DNA of 64,000 nt from AP-15 sp963775875. GTDB taxonomy: Bacteria; Pseudomonadota; Alphaproteobacteria; ATCC43930; CGMCC-115725. The notes under the pieces were generated by a model. It did not search any database and was not told the origin of the DNA. It saw nothing but the letters and a program-made list of their open reading frames with translations. Below are positions 44,557 through 53,396 of this stretch, piece after piece (positions within the stretch are counted from its first letter, which is position 1; every line of letters starts with the position of its first letter). A program made the translations under genes and the position numbers. The stretch lies in assembly GCA_963775875.1 (NCBI GenBank), contig CAVZKP010000015.1, forward strand, positions 327,428 through 391,427, written 5' to 3'.

Positions 44557-44817
44557 CTATGGATGCGCGTGCAGCAGCACCTGTGTCGCCGTCCACACCA
44601 CGCCGGTGAGGGCGAAGACGGCGGCGACCCCGACACCGATCACCCACTTGATCAGCCGCAGCTCGACCTCGGCCAAGTCGGTCTTGGTCGCAAGGTTCGA
44701 AACATCGAGATCCTGCGCCTGCCGCACCGCCCGGGTGACCGCCTCGGCCTGCGCATCGGTAAAGCCCGACGCCTTCAGGTCCTTGACGAGCTCATGCGTG
44801 TCGAGGGTGCTGATCAT
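44557..44817 (-). CDS. DUF1640 (CCDC90-like) coiled-coil membrane protein
   Basis: 86 residues. The first half, STLDTHELVKDLKASGFTDA followed by QAEAVTRAVRQAQDL, is the conserved head of the DUF1640 family (bacterial relatives of mitochondrial CCDC90/MCUR1). LATKTDLAEVELRL is a short coiled-coil, and the C-terminus is one membrane helix (WVIGVGVAAVFALTGVVWTA). Function is unknown in bacteria; toxin-antitoxin-adjacent and phage copies exist. The start at 44817 gives the family N-terminus. It lies 18 bases past the convergent glutathione peroxidase stop. Confidence 0.82.
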   Translation of the reverse strand: MISTLDTHELVKDLKASGFTDAQAEAVTRAVRQAQDLDVSNLATKTDLAEVELRLIKWVIGVGVAAVFALTGVVWTATQVLLHAHP

Positions 44818-44924
44818 CGCGGCCTGGCATTGCGGTCGGCCGTGGCCGGCCGCCCGAGATGAGCAGTGTAACGGCATCCGCACGACGGACCAGCCGGGGT
44901 GAGCTTGTGCCGGCCGCGCTCCGG

Positions 44925-46625
44925 TCAGGCGGTGGCCGGCTGAATGGGCGCGAGCGGGGCAATTGCCGACGCCGGCAACTCGGCGGCGCTGGCCAGGGTT
45001 CTGACCGCCAGCATCTCGCGTTTGCCGCGGATCTCGACCTCCTGGCGCGGAAAGTCGGAGAGATCCATCCCGGCGTGGCGCACCACGTTCTCGGAAACCA
45101 CCAGCTCGACGCCATATTCCTTGGTCAGCTCTTCGAGCCGGCTCGCGGTATTGACCGCGTCGCCGATCGCGGTAATCGCGGTCGCCCCGCCATAGCCCAT
45201 CTCGCCGATGATGATCGGCCCGCTATGGATGCCGATGCCGATGCGCAATGGGCGCTCGATCTCGCCGTGCAGCGACGCGTTGAGTTCGTCCATGCGCTCG
45301 GACATCAGCCGGGCGGCGAGCAGCGCCTCGCGGCAGCCGGCCTGCGCCCCGCTGTCGATGCCGAACAAGGCCATCACCCCGTCGCCGAGAAATTTGTCGA
45401 CCCGCCCGCCGGCGCTCTCGACCGCGCGCCCGACGGCGGCGAAATAGCGGTTGAGGATGAACACCACATCATAGGGGAGCCGACCCTCGGACAAGGCGGT
45501 GAAGCCGCGGATGTCGGCGAACAGGATGGCGATCTCGCGCTCGCTGCCCTGGGCGATATCGACCCGGCGGCGTCCGTCCATGGCATAGGCGAAAGGCGGC
45601 AGCAGCGGCGTCACCTCGACCGCGCCCTTCGGCCGCAACTGGCAGGCCAGGCGCACATTGGCGGTGGCGCCGATGCGGGCCAGCACCCGCCGCTCGGTCT
45701 CGCCGGGGGGATCGAGGCTGCCGAGATCGGCGCGCACCCGCACCCGGCAGGTCGAGCAGCGGCCGCGCCCGCCGCAGACATGGGCGTGCGGGATGCCGGC
45801 GAGCCGGCTCGCCTCGAGCACGCTGGTGCCGGGGATGACATTGATGAAACGGCCGTCGGGATAGCCGATCCGCACCAGCCCGTGCCGGCGCTGCCACAGC
45901 CGGCGCACCAGCCGCGCCAGCAATACCGCGCCGACCATGCCGGCAAAAAACCAGCCGAGATCGGCGCCGATCCGGTCGAGCTCGCGCCCGGCCGAGGGCG
46001 AGGGCAGCCGCATATGGGCAAAGGCCGCCCCGGTCCAGGCGGGATCGGCGGCGAGGGCGGCGACCTGGCGCCCGGCCTCGATCGCGCCGAGCAGCGACAG
46101 CACCGGGATCAATACCGCAACGACCAGCGCCGCGGGCCGCAGCCGGGCATACCACGGCCTGACCTGGAGCCAATAATGCAGGCCGAACATCGCGTGGGTC
46201 CAGGCCACCACCAGGGTCACCAGCTGCAGCACGCCGCGGGCTGGCGCGTGAACGAAATAGACCCACAGGAAAAAGGTGTAATAGAGGTCGTAGGTGCCGA
46301 AGTAATCGTCGGAGATCCGGGTGGCGGCGACGTGATGGGCAAGCAGTATCGGCACGGCGAAACCGAGCGCGAGCTGGGCCAGTTCGCCGGCATTGAGGCG
46401 CAAGGTGCGCCGCTCCCACAGCGCCCACAGCGCCAGCAGGTAATGCACCAGAAAACTGCCGTAGAGCAGCACCTGCGCCGGCGGGCTCGACCAGATCCAG
46501 AAGACATAGGCCAGCACCGCTTCCATCGCCGGCAGCGAGACCAGACCCACGGCGTGGTTGAGCAGATGCATCGTCACATAGGCGAGCATCACCAGGCCCG
46601 AAAAAAGCCGCACTCGGCGGATCAT
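44925..46625 (-). CDS. Membrane adenylate/guanylate cyclase with [2Fe-2S] ferredoxin domain
   Basis: 566 residues in three parts. Residues 1-270 form a membrane domain with about seven helices and many His (MHLLNHAVGL, LLAHHVAATR, VAWTHAMFGLHYWL), suggestive of haem b ligation. Residues 280-360 are a plant-type [2Fe-2S] ferredoxin with HVCGGRGRCSTCRVRV and a distant Cys in VRLACQLRPKG. The C-terminal class III cyclase has ILFADIRGFTALSEGRL and VDKFLGDGVMALFG (metal Asp residues) and ITAIGDAVNTASRLEEL. The layout suggests an electron-input or redox-sensing cyclase at the inner membrane. ATG 46625 starts just before the first helix. Confidence 0.9.
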   Translation of the reverse strand: MIRRVRLFSGLVMLAYVTMHLLNHAVGLVSLPAMEAVLAYVFWIWSSPPAQVLLYGSFLVHYLLALWALWERRTLRLNAGELAQLALGFAVPILLAHHVAATRISDDYFGTYDLYYTFFLWVYFVHAPARGVLQLVTLVVAWTHAMFGLHYWLQVRPWYARLRPAALVVAVLIPVLSLLGAIEAGRQVAALAADPAWTGAAFAHMRLPSPSAGRELDRIGADLGWFFAGMVGAVLLARLVRRLWQRRHGLVRIGYPDGRFINVIPGTSVLEASRLAGIPHAHVCGGRGRCSTCRVRVRADLGSLDPPGETERRVLARIGATANVRLACQLRPKGAVEVTPLLPPFAYAMDGRRRVDIAQGSEREIAILFADIRGFTALSEGRLPYDVVFILNRYFAAVGRAVESAGGRVDKFLGDGVMALFGIDSGAQAGCREALLAARLMSERMDELNASLHGEIERPLRIGIGIHSGPIIIGEMGYGGATAITAIGDAVNTASRLEELTKEYGVELVVSENVVRHAGMDLSDFPRQEVEIRGKREMLAVRTLASAAELPASAIAPLAPIQPATA

Positions 46626-46784
46626 AGAAATGCCCGAAGGGGATAATGGCCGATCGCCGACTGCCTTTCCGGCCCGCATTCATGCGGCGGGACGCGGACC
46701 GATCGGGCGACTGCGCGCTTGCGCCGCAATGCGCGAACCGGCGGGTAGTGGCAAAACGGCGCGGCCATGCTAGGGGTCTGCTCT

Positions 46785-47747
46785 ATGCTGGAGATACGTC
46801 ATCTGGTCAAACATTTCGGCCCGCTGGTCGCGGTCGACGATGTCTCGTTCGTCGTTCCGCGCGGCGAGGTGCTGGGCTTTCTCGGGCCGAACGGCGCCGG
46901 CAAATCGACGACGATGAAGATGATCACCGGGTTTGTCGCGCCGACCGGCGGCACCGCCATCGTGTGCGGTCATGACATCGCCAGGGAGCCGATCGCGGCC
47001 AAGCGCTGCATCGGCTACCTGCCCGAGGGCGCCCCCGCCTATCCCGACATGACGCCCGCCGAGTTTCTCGGCTTTATCGCCCGGATCCGCGGCTATTCCG
47101 GGCGCGAGGCCCAGCTGCGCATCGGCCGGGTGGTCGAGATGATCCGCATCGCCGAGGTGCTGCACCAGCCGATCGAGACCCTGTCCAAGGGCTATCGGCG
47201 CCGGGTCGGGGTGGCGCAGGCATTGCTGCACGATCCGCAGGTGCTGATCCTCGACGAGCCGACCGACGGGCTCGACCCCAACCAGAAATACGAGATGCGC
47301 AAGATCATCGCGGCGATGCGCCCGGACAAGGCGATCATCATCTCGACCCATCTGCTCGAAGAGGTCGAGGCGGTGTGCAGCCGGGCGATGATCATCGCCC
47401 ATGGCCGGGTGCTGGCCGACGCGACGCCGGCCGAGCTGGCCCGCCGCTCGCGCCACCACAACGCGGTGCGGCTGTCCATCGGCGGCGGCGACATGGCGCA
47501 GATTCGCGCCGAATTGCTGCGCCTGCCGGCGGTCGCCGCGGCCGAGACGGTCGAGGATGGCGAGGGCCAGGGGTTGCTGGTCTTCCCGCGGGACGGCGAG
47601 GATGTCGTCGCCGATGTCGCCGACCTCGCCCGCGCCCATCGCTGGCATGTCAGCCTGTTGCGGGTCGAGCATGGCCGGCTCGACGATGTGTTTCGCGAGA
47701 TCACCACGGCGCCGGCCGAGGCCGCCCCGCTCGCCGCTGCGGCCTGA
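46785..47747 (+). CDS. ABC transporter ATP-binding protein (GldA-like)
   Basis: 320 residues. The ATPase domain has Walker A FLGPNGAGKSTTMKM, signature TLSKGYRRRVGVAQALLHDP, Walker B LILDEPTDGLDPNQ and switch His in IISTHLLEEVEAV. It ends with the C-terminal extension usual for ABC-2 drug/GldA-type ATPases (LRVEHGRLDDVFREIT). ATG 46785 (MLEIRHLVKHFG) has GGGGTC-type weak leader sequence; ATG 46767 is a longer option. It is first in a four-gene run: six bases to the permease, then the GldG-like and DUF4340 genes. Together they make a complete Gld-type ABC assembly in the inner membrane. Confidence 0.93.
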   Translation: MLEIRHLVKHFGPLVAVDDVSFVVPRGEVLGFLGPNGAGKSTTMKMITGFVAPTGGTAIVCGHDIAREPIAAKRCIGYLPEGAPAYPDMTPAEFLGFIARIRGYSGREAQLRIGRVVEMIRIAEVLHQPIETLSKGYRRRVGVAQALLHDPQVLILDEPTDGLDPNQKYEMRKIIAAMRPDKAIIISTHLLEEVEAVCSRAMIIAHGRVLADATPAELARRSRHHNAVRLSIGGGDMAQIRAELLRLPAVAAAETVEDGEGQGLLVFPRDGEDVVADVADLARAHRWHVSLLRVEHGRLDDVFREITTAPAEAAPLAAAA

Positions 47748-47753
47748 CCCGCG

Positions 47754-48488
47754 ATGCGCAACGTCCTGACCATCTTCCGCCGCGAATTCGCCAGCTATTT
47801 CGCCACCCCGCTGGCCTATGTGTTCATCGTGATTTTTCTGGTCATGGCGGGGGTATTGACCTTTTTCGTCGGCAATTTCTTTGATCGCGGGCAGGCCGAT
47901 CTGCAGCCCTTCTTTGCCTTTCATCCCTGGCTCTACCTGATTTTGATCCCGGCACTGTCGATGCGGCTGTGGGCCGAAGAACGCAAGAGCGGCACGATCG
48001 AGCTGTTTCTGACCCTGCCGATTCGCATGACCGAGGCGGTGGTCGGAAAATTCCTCGCCGCCTGGTGCTTTGCCGGGATCGCCCTGGCCCTGACCTTTCC
48101 GTTCTGGATCACCGTCAACCTGCTCGGCAGCCCGGATAACGGGGTGATCGTGGCGAGCTATATCGGCAGCTGGCTGATGGCCGGCGCATTGCTGGCGATC
48201 GGCGCCTGCGTGTCGGCGGCGACCAAGAACCAGGTCATCGCCTTTGTCGTGACCGCGGCCATCGCCTTTGTCTTTACCGTCGCCGGCTCGCCGGTGGTAT
48301 TGGGGCTGCTCCAGGGCTGGGCGCCGCAATGGCTGATCGACGCCGTGACCCAGATGAGCTTTCTCGACCATTTCAGCGCGATCACCCGCGGCGTTCTCGA
48401 CGCGCGCGACCTCGCCTATTTCGTGTCGATCATGATCGCCTTTCTGTTCGCCAACGCGATCCTGATCGACCTCGAAAAGGCCGAGTGA
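47754..48488 (+). CDS. ABC-2 type permease (GldF-like)
   Basis: 244 residues with six predicted helices. The opening IFRREFASYFATPLAYVFIV and the LSMRLWAEERKSGTIELFLTLP segment (coupling-helix region) are standard for ABC-2/GldF permeases, which pair with GldA-type ATPases. It ends FANAILIDLEKAE. In Bacteroidetes the GldA-GldF-GldG set is tied to gliding; in Proteobacteria without gliding its cargo is unknown. Start is six bases after the ATPase stop, and the next gene starts one base after its TGA. Confidence 0.92.
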   Translation: MRNVLTIFRREFASYFATPLAYVFIVIFLVMAGVLTFFVGNFFDRGQADLQPFFAFHPWLYLILIPALSMRLWAEERKSGTIELFLTLPIRMTEAVVGKFLAAWCFAGIALALTFPFWITVNLLGSPDNGVIVASYIGSWLMAGALLAIGACVSAATKNQVIAFVVTAAIAFVFTVAGSPVVLGLLQGWAPQWLIDAVTQMSFLDHFSAITRGVLDARDLAYFVSIMIAFLFANAILIDLEKAE

Positions 48489-48489
48489 G

Positions 48490-50460
48490 ATGAACACGAC
48501 CGCCCGCTCCCCCGGTCTGTTCGGCTCGCGCCGCGCGGTCGCCGCGGTGGCGCTGACCTGCATCGCGCTGATGCTGGTCTCGGCCAACATCATCATCGGC
48601 CGGTTCTTTACCGCGCGGCTCGACCTGACCGCCGAGCACCTCTACACCCTGTCGCCCGGCACCCTGCACACCCTGGCGCAGATCGACGAGCCGATCACCC
48701 TGCGGTTTTATTATTCGAGCCGTCTCGGCGACGAGGTCCCGGCCTACGGCGTCTATGCCCAGCGCGTGCGCGAATTGCTCGAACAATACGTCGCCGCGGC
48801 GCATGGCAAGCTGCGCCTCGAAATCTACAATCCCCAGCCGTTTTCGGATGTCGAGGACCAGGCGGTGGCCTTTGGCCTGCAGGCGGTGCCGCTCGACCGC
48901 GAGGGCGACCAGGTCTATTTCGGCCTCGCCGCGACCAATTCGACCGACGATCAGCAGGTCATCGCGTTCTTTTCGCCCGAGCGCGAGCGCTTTCTCGAAT
49001 ACGATCTGACCAAGCTCGTCCACAGCCTGGCCTTTCCGAAAAAGACCGTGGTCGGGCTGATCAGCACCCTGCCGCTGGAAGGCGACATGGCGGCGATGAT
49101 GCAGGGCCGGCCGAGCCAGCCGATGGCGGTCATCCAGCAATTGCAGCAGCTCGACAAGATCGAGCCGCTGTCGATCAGCCTCGAGGCGATACCGCCCGAT
49201 GTCGACGTGCTGATGGTGGTGCATCCGCAGCACCTGCCGCCCAAGACATTGTTCGCGATCGACCAGTTCGTGCTGAAAGGCGGCAAGGCGCTGATTTTCG
49301 TCGACCCGCATTCCGAATTGCAGGCCTCGCAGCCGAGCCAGACCAACCCGCCCGGCTCGCCGACCGCCAGCAATCTGGCGCCCCTGTTCAAATCATGGGG
49401 CTTCGAGATGGCGCCGAAGGTGGTTGCCGGCGACCGCCGCGACGCACAGGAGGTCAGCGTGCCGGTTCCCGGCCACGGCGACCAGCCGCTCGACTATATC
49501 GCCTGGCTCGACCTGCACGCCGCGAACCTCAACCGCAGCGACATGATCACCGCCGACCTGACCCATATCACGATGGCCTCGGCCGGCATCATCGAGAAGC
49601 TGCCCGGGGCCAAGACGGTGATCGAGCCGCTGATCACGACCTCGCCCGATTCGGACAAGATCCCGGTCGACAAATTGCAGGGAATGCCCGACGTCGCCGG
49701 CCTGCTGGCCGATTTCAAATCCGACGACAAGCGCTACATCCTGGCCGCCCATGTCACCGGCATGGTCGAGAGCGCGTTTCCCGACGGTCCGCCGCAACCG
49801 CCGGCGCCGGCCAAGCCGCAGGCGGCAAAGCAGAGCGAAGCGAAACCGGCGGCGAGCCCGCCCGCGCCGGCGCCCTGGCTCAAACAATCGGTGCATCCGA
49901 TCAACGTCGTCGTCGTCGCCGACACCGATATCCTCGACGACCGGATCTGGGTGCAGAGCCAGGATTTCTTTGGTCAGCAGGTCGCCGTGCCGCTGGCCAA
50001 TAATGGCGACTTTGTCGCCGATGCGATCGACGTGCTGGCCGGCGGCGAGGATCTGATCGGGCTGCGCAGCCGCGGCACCGCGACCCGGCCGTTCGAGGTC
50101 GTCGACCGGATTCAGCGCGAGGCGCAGGCGCGCTACAGCGCCGAGGAGCAGGCGCTGCGGCAGAATCTCAAAGGCACCGAGGCCAAGCTCGCCGACCTGA
50201 CCGGGAAAGACCAGGCCGACAGCCCGGCCAGCCTGTCGCCCGAGCAGACCAAGGCGATCGAGCAGTTCCGCGCCGAAATGCTGCAGACCCGGCGCCAGCT
50301 GCGCGGCGTGCAACGGGCATTGCGCAGCAACATCCAGCACCTCAAACAGGGGCTCGAATTCCTCGATATCGCGCTGATCCCGATCATCGTCGCGGTGGTC
50401 GCGATCATCGTCGGCGCGGTGCGCCTGAAGCGCCGCCGCCGGCGCACGGTCGAGACATGA
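48490..50460 (+). CDS. GldG-family ABC transporter auxiliary protein
   Basis: 656 residues. One N-terminal helix (AAVALTCIALMLVSANIIIG) anchors a large periplasmic region containing the GldG/ABC-type unknown transport domain: LDLTAEHLYTLSPGTLHTLA, TLRFYYSSRLGDEVPAYG and RVRELLEQYVAAAHGKLRLE. DQFVLKGGKALIFVDPHSEL is the ThuA-like part. A Pro/Ala-rich linker is near residues 430-460, and the protein closes with a second helix (IALIPIIVAVVAIIVGAVRL) and a basic tail. A membrane-proximal coiled coil (QTRRQLRGVQRALRSNIQHL) precedes that helix. It is a presumed substrate-handling partner of the GldA/GldF-like pair. Confidence 0.9.
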   Translation: MNTTARSPGLFGSRRAVAAVALTCIALMLVSANIIIGRFFTARLDLTAEHLYTLSPGTLHTLAQIDEPITLRFYYSSRLGDEVPAYGVYAQRVRELLEQYVAAAHGKLRLEIYNPQPFSDVEDQAVAFGLQAVPLDREGDQVYFGLAATNSTDDQQVIAFFSPERERFLEYDLTKLVHSLAFPKKTVVGLISTLPLEGDMAAMMQGRPSQPMAVIQQLQQLDKIEPLSISLEAIPPDVDVLMVVHPQHLPPKTLFAIDQFVLKGGKALIFVDPHSELQASQPSQTNPPGSPTASNLAPLFKSWGFEMAPKVVAGDRRDAQEVSVPVPGHGDQPLDYIAWLDLHAANLNRSDMITADLTHITMASAGIIEKLPGAKTVIEPLITTSPDSDKIPVDKLQGMPDVAGLLADFKSDDKRYILAAHVTGMVESAFPDGPPQPPAPAKPQAAKQSEAKPAASPPAPAPWLKQSVHPINVVVVADTDILDDRIWVQSQDFFGQQVAVPLANNGDFVADAIDVLAGGEDLIGLRSRGTATRPFEVVDRIQREAQARYSAEEQALRQNLKGTEAKLADLTGKDQADSPASLSPEQTKAIEQFRAEMLQTRRQLRGVQRALRSNIQHLKQGLEFLDIALIPIIVAVVAIIVGAVRLKRRRRRTVET

Positions 50461-50494
50461 GCGGCGCCAGCCCCGGATCGCGCAAGAGCCCGTC

Positions 50495-51518
50495 ATGCAG
50501 AAACGCAGCCTGATCCTGCTCGCCGCCGCGACCTGCGTGCTGGTGGCGGCGGCGATCGCCGCGCTGGCCACCGGCGGCTACGGCGTCAGCCCCGCCGGCT
50601 CGGACCGGCGCGCGTTCCCCGGCCTGGCCGACAAGCTCGGCGAGGTCGCCTCGGTCGCGGTCCAGCGCAGCGGCCTGAACCTGACATTCGACCGCAGCGG
50701 CGACAACTGGCTGGTCGTGCAAAAGGGCGACTATCCCTCCGCACCCGGCAAAATCCGCCAGATCGTGCTGGCGCTGGCCGATATGACCCTGGTCGAACCC
50801 AAGACCCGCCAGCCGGATCTATATCCGCGCCTCCAAGTCGAGGATCCGGGCAAGGGCAAATCGACCCTGGTCACGCTGAAGGACAAATCGGGGGCGGTGC
50901 TGGCCCAGCTGATCGTCGGCAAGCGGCGCTATGACCGGCTCGGCACCGGCCATGACGGCGTCTATGTGCGAAGGCCCGGCGACCCGCAATCCTGGCTCGC
51001 CCGCGGCTCGCTCGACTTTTCCGACGACACGGCGAACTGGCTCGCCCGGCATATCGTCGACATTCCCGACAGCCGGGTCGCCAAGGTCAGCCTGACCCAG
51101 CCCGACGGCGCGACCCTGGTGCTCAGCCGCGCCGGACCGGGCGCGAAATTCGCGGTCGAGGACGCGCCGGCAAACGCCAAATACAAGGACGAGACCGCGC
51201 TCGGCGAGCCGGCGATGGCGCTCGAAACCCTCGATTTCGACGATGTGCAGCCAGCCGCGAAACTGCCGGTTCCGGACAAAGGGCGTCACCGCCGCGAGCT
51301 ATGCCACCTTCGACGGGCTGACGATCAGCCTCAAACTGTTCCAGCACGACGGCAAGGATTGGATCGCGCTCGCCGCCGCCGGCTCCGGCAAAACCGCGGC
51401 GGAGGCGAAAAAGCTCGACGGCCTTGCCTCGCACTGGGTCTATGCGATCCCGTCCTACAAGGCAAAAATGATCGAGACCAAGCTCGCCGACCTGCTGGCG
51501 CCGCCCAAGGGTTCGTGA
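50495..51518 (+). CDS. DUF4340 domain protein of the Gld-type ABC module (one frameshift)
   Basis: About 340 residues after correction. An N-terminal helix (RSLILLAAATCVLVAAAIAAL) anchors a periplasmic DUF4340 region: LTFDRSGDNWLVVQKGDYPS, LADMTLVEPKTRQPDLYPRL and WLARHIVDIPDSRVAKVSL. The frame breaks at about 51281: GGG in GACAAAGGGCGTC should be GG, which joins PVPDKG to VTAASYATFDGLTISLKLF and the end LADLLAPPKGS at 51518. Uncorrected, the frame runs to 51826 with an Arg-rich tail. DUF4340 proteins regularly follow GldG-like genes and are taken to be accessory subunits. It starts 34 bases after the gldG-like stop. Confidence 0.87.
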
Positions 51519-51656
51519 GCGCCGGCGCGGCATCGGGAAAGCCGGGAACCGCCCGGCCGCGGCGGCATCCGGCGTGCGCGGCGCGGCGCGGCAGGGCGGA
51601 TTGGGCGAGGCGGCCGGGCGGTATATGGTGGCCGCAGCCCAAGCCACGCGACGCAC

Positions 51657-52127
51657 ATGCCCGGCCTCACCACCCCGTTCTCCCCGCTCGACCTCGTCGC
51701 CCACGTCATCCAGGTGGCGCTGACCCCGGTGTTCCTGTTGTCCGGCATCGCCACCCTGCTGAACGTGTTTTCGACCCGGCTCGCCCGCGTCGCCGACCTG
51801 ATCGCCAAGGCGACCGACGCCGATGACGGCGAGGGCGTCGCCGACCTGTCGGCAATGCTGTCGCATCTGCGCCGGCGCTCGCTGGCGCTCGATGTCGCGG
51901 TCGTGCTCGGCGCCATCGCCGGCGCGCTGACCTGCGCCTCGGTGCTGACCCTGTTTGTCGGCGCCCTGAAGGATGCGACCGTCGCCTCGGTGCTGTTCAC
52001 CACCTTCGGCCTGGCGGTGATGTGCACGATCGGCGCCATCGCCGCGTTCACCGCGGAAATGCTGATGGCCGGCAGCGGCATGCGCGCCGAAGTCGCCGCC
52101 GCCCACCGCTCCGCCCAGCGCCGCTGA
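51657..52127 (+). CDS. DUF2721 family membrane protein
   Basis: 156 residues. Three hydrophobic helices: LVAHVIQVALTPVFLLSGIA, ALDVAVVLGAIAGALTCASV and FTTFGLAVMCTIGAIAAFTA. Between the first two is a basic cytoplasmic stretch (STRLARVADLIAKATDA). The pattern PVFLLSGIATLLNVFSTRLARVxD marks DUF2721. Function unknown. It may be transcribed from its own promoter in the 138-base gap after the Gld module. It is the last gene before the lower-GC island. Confidence 0.85.
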   Translation: MPGLTTPFSPLDLVAHVIQVALTPVFLLSGIATLLNVFSTRLARVADLIAKATDADDGEGVADLSAMLSHLRRRSLALDVAVVLGAIAGALTCASVLTLFVGALKDATVASVLFTTFGLAVMCTIGAIAAFTAEMLMAGSGMRAEVAAAHRSAQRR

Positions 52128-52225
52128 CCCGCACGACGACCTCAAACGTATCGGACCGCGCAGGCAAACATCCGTTACAGCTATTCTAGATTGTACCAAT
52201 ATAGAACATATGACGAACTTACCCG

Positions 52226-52254
52226 TTGTAGCTGCGTAGGGCTTATGTCATAAT
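52226..52254 (+). promoter_or_regulatory. Candidate sigma-70-type promoter of the restriction-modification island
   Basis: TTGTAG at 52226-52231 and CATAAT at 52249-52254 are separated by 17 bases, close to the consensus -35/-10 arrangement. The -10 overlaps a near-palindrome TTATGTCATAA (52243-52253) that could be an operator. The whole 52140-52350 stretch is unusually AT-rich for this window. It would leave a leader of about 90 bases before the methyltransferase ATG. Confidence 0.45.
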
Positions 52255-52352
52255 GCGTTCGTCGCTCAGTCGGCCTGAAACCGAATAACCGGCAGACACA
52301 AGATATTGTTCTCTGTCCGAAAGCGGCTACTATGCGCGGCGGAGGTATGCCT

Positions 52353-53369
52353 ATGGCGGGAGAAACTGTTTCGGTCCGGGCTGGGCAATTCGCTACCCGG
52401 CGCTCACGAATCGATGAGCTTTACATCCCTGCGACCGACAACGAGCCGGGAGCGCCGACCGCCCTGCTCAAGGCCAACCGTATCTTGCGCGAACGTCGAT
52501 GGCCGGCGCCCTATGATCGGACGCGGCATGAAATGATCCTTGGCGACGCTCGCGACTTGAGGGGGATCAAAAGCGAATCGGTGCATCTCGTCGTTACCTC
52601 GCCGCCGTATTTCAACCTGAAGGCCTACGCTTCCGATGCGCGCGGTCGTCAACTCGGTCGAATTGGCGATTATGATCGTTTCCTTGATGAGTTGGACCGG
52701 GTTTGGCGGGAATGCGCACGGGTTCTCGTCCCCGGAGGTCGAATTTGTTGCGTCATCGGCGACATCCTGATCCCGAGGCGAGCAGACGGACGACATCGGG
52801 TCTTGCCGCTGCCTTCCGATATCCAGGTTCGCAGCCGCGACAACGGCCTCGACAATCTCACGCCGATACTCTGGTTCAAGATCGGAAACCGCACCAATGA
52901 GGCCGGCGGCGGATCAGGCGGCTACTATGGAAAGCCGTATCAGCCCGGCGCGATAATCAAAAACGATCACGAACACATCGTGATGCTGCGCAAGCCGGGC
53001 GGCTATCGAACCACGCCAATGATTCAAAAGGCGTTATCGATGCTCCAGCGCGACGAGATGGACGGCTGGATGCGTCCGGTTTGGTCGGACATCCGGGGCG
53101 CCAGCCTGCGCGATGGACATCCCGCACCGTTCCCGAGCGAACTAGCCGAGCGCTTGATTCGAATGTTCAGCTTCGCCGGCGATTTGATCCTCGATCCATT
53201 TGCCGGCTCCGGATCGACCGCTGTCGCCGCCATTCGCGCAGGCCGGAATTCGGTCTCGATTGAGATCGAAGAACAGTACTTAAACTCAGCTACCCGTCGT
53301 TCAGCAGCGGAAGCGGCGAGCCGGTTAATCGCGAGCCACTCGGCCATCGTCGTGGAATCGGCTGGGTAG
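52353..53369 (+). CDS. Site-specific DNA methyltransferase (beta-class order, probable N4-cytosine type)
   Basis: 338 residues. The catalytic motif IV VVTSPPYFNLKAYASDARGR comes before the SAM-binding motif I ILDPFAGSGSTAVAAIRAGR near the C-terminus, which is the beta-class motif order. S-P-P-Y in motif IV is more usual for N4-cytosine than for N6-adenine methylases, so m4C is favoured but not proven. GGRICCVIGDILIPR and HIVMLRKPGGYR are other family stretches. The ATG at 52353 is six bases after GGAGGT; an ATG at 52332 is less likely. The gene is intact. The partner nuclease-like gene starts 27 bases downstream. Codon use is less GC-biased than in neighbours, suggesting transfer. Confidence 0.92.
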   Translation: MAGETVSVRAGQFATRRSRIDELYIPATDNEPGAPTALLKANRILRERRWPAPYDRTRHEMILGDARDLRGIKSESVHLVVTSPPYFNLKAYASDARGRQLGRIGDYDRFLDELDRVWRECARVLVPGGRICCVIGDILIPRRADGRHRVLPLPSDIQVRSRDNGLDNLTPILWFKIGNRTNEAGGGSGGYYGKPYQPGAIIKNDHEHIVMLRKPGGYRTTPMIQKALSMLQRDEMDGWMRPVWSDIRGASLRDGHPAPFPSELAERLIRMFSFAGDLILDPFAGSGSTAVAAIRAGRNSVSIEIEEQYLNSATRRSAAEAASRLIASHSAIVVESAG

Positions 53370-53396
53370 TCCGGCCACGCGGGCACGCTCGCTGCG

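Noticed and set aside
52243..52253. TTATGTCATAA as a controller-protein (C-box) operator
   Set aside because: No small HTH controller gene is present in the island, so it is mentioned only as part of the candidate promoter.
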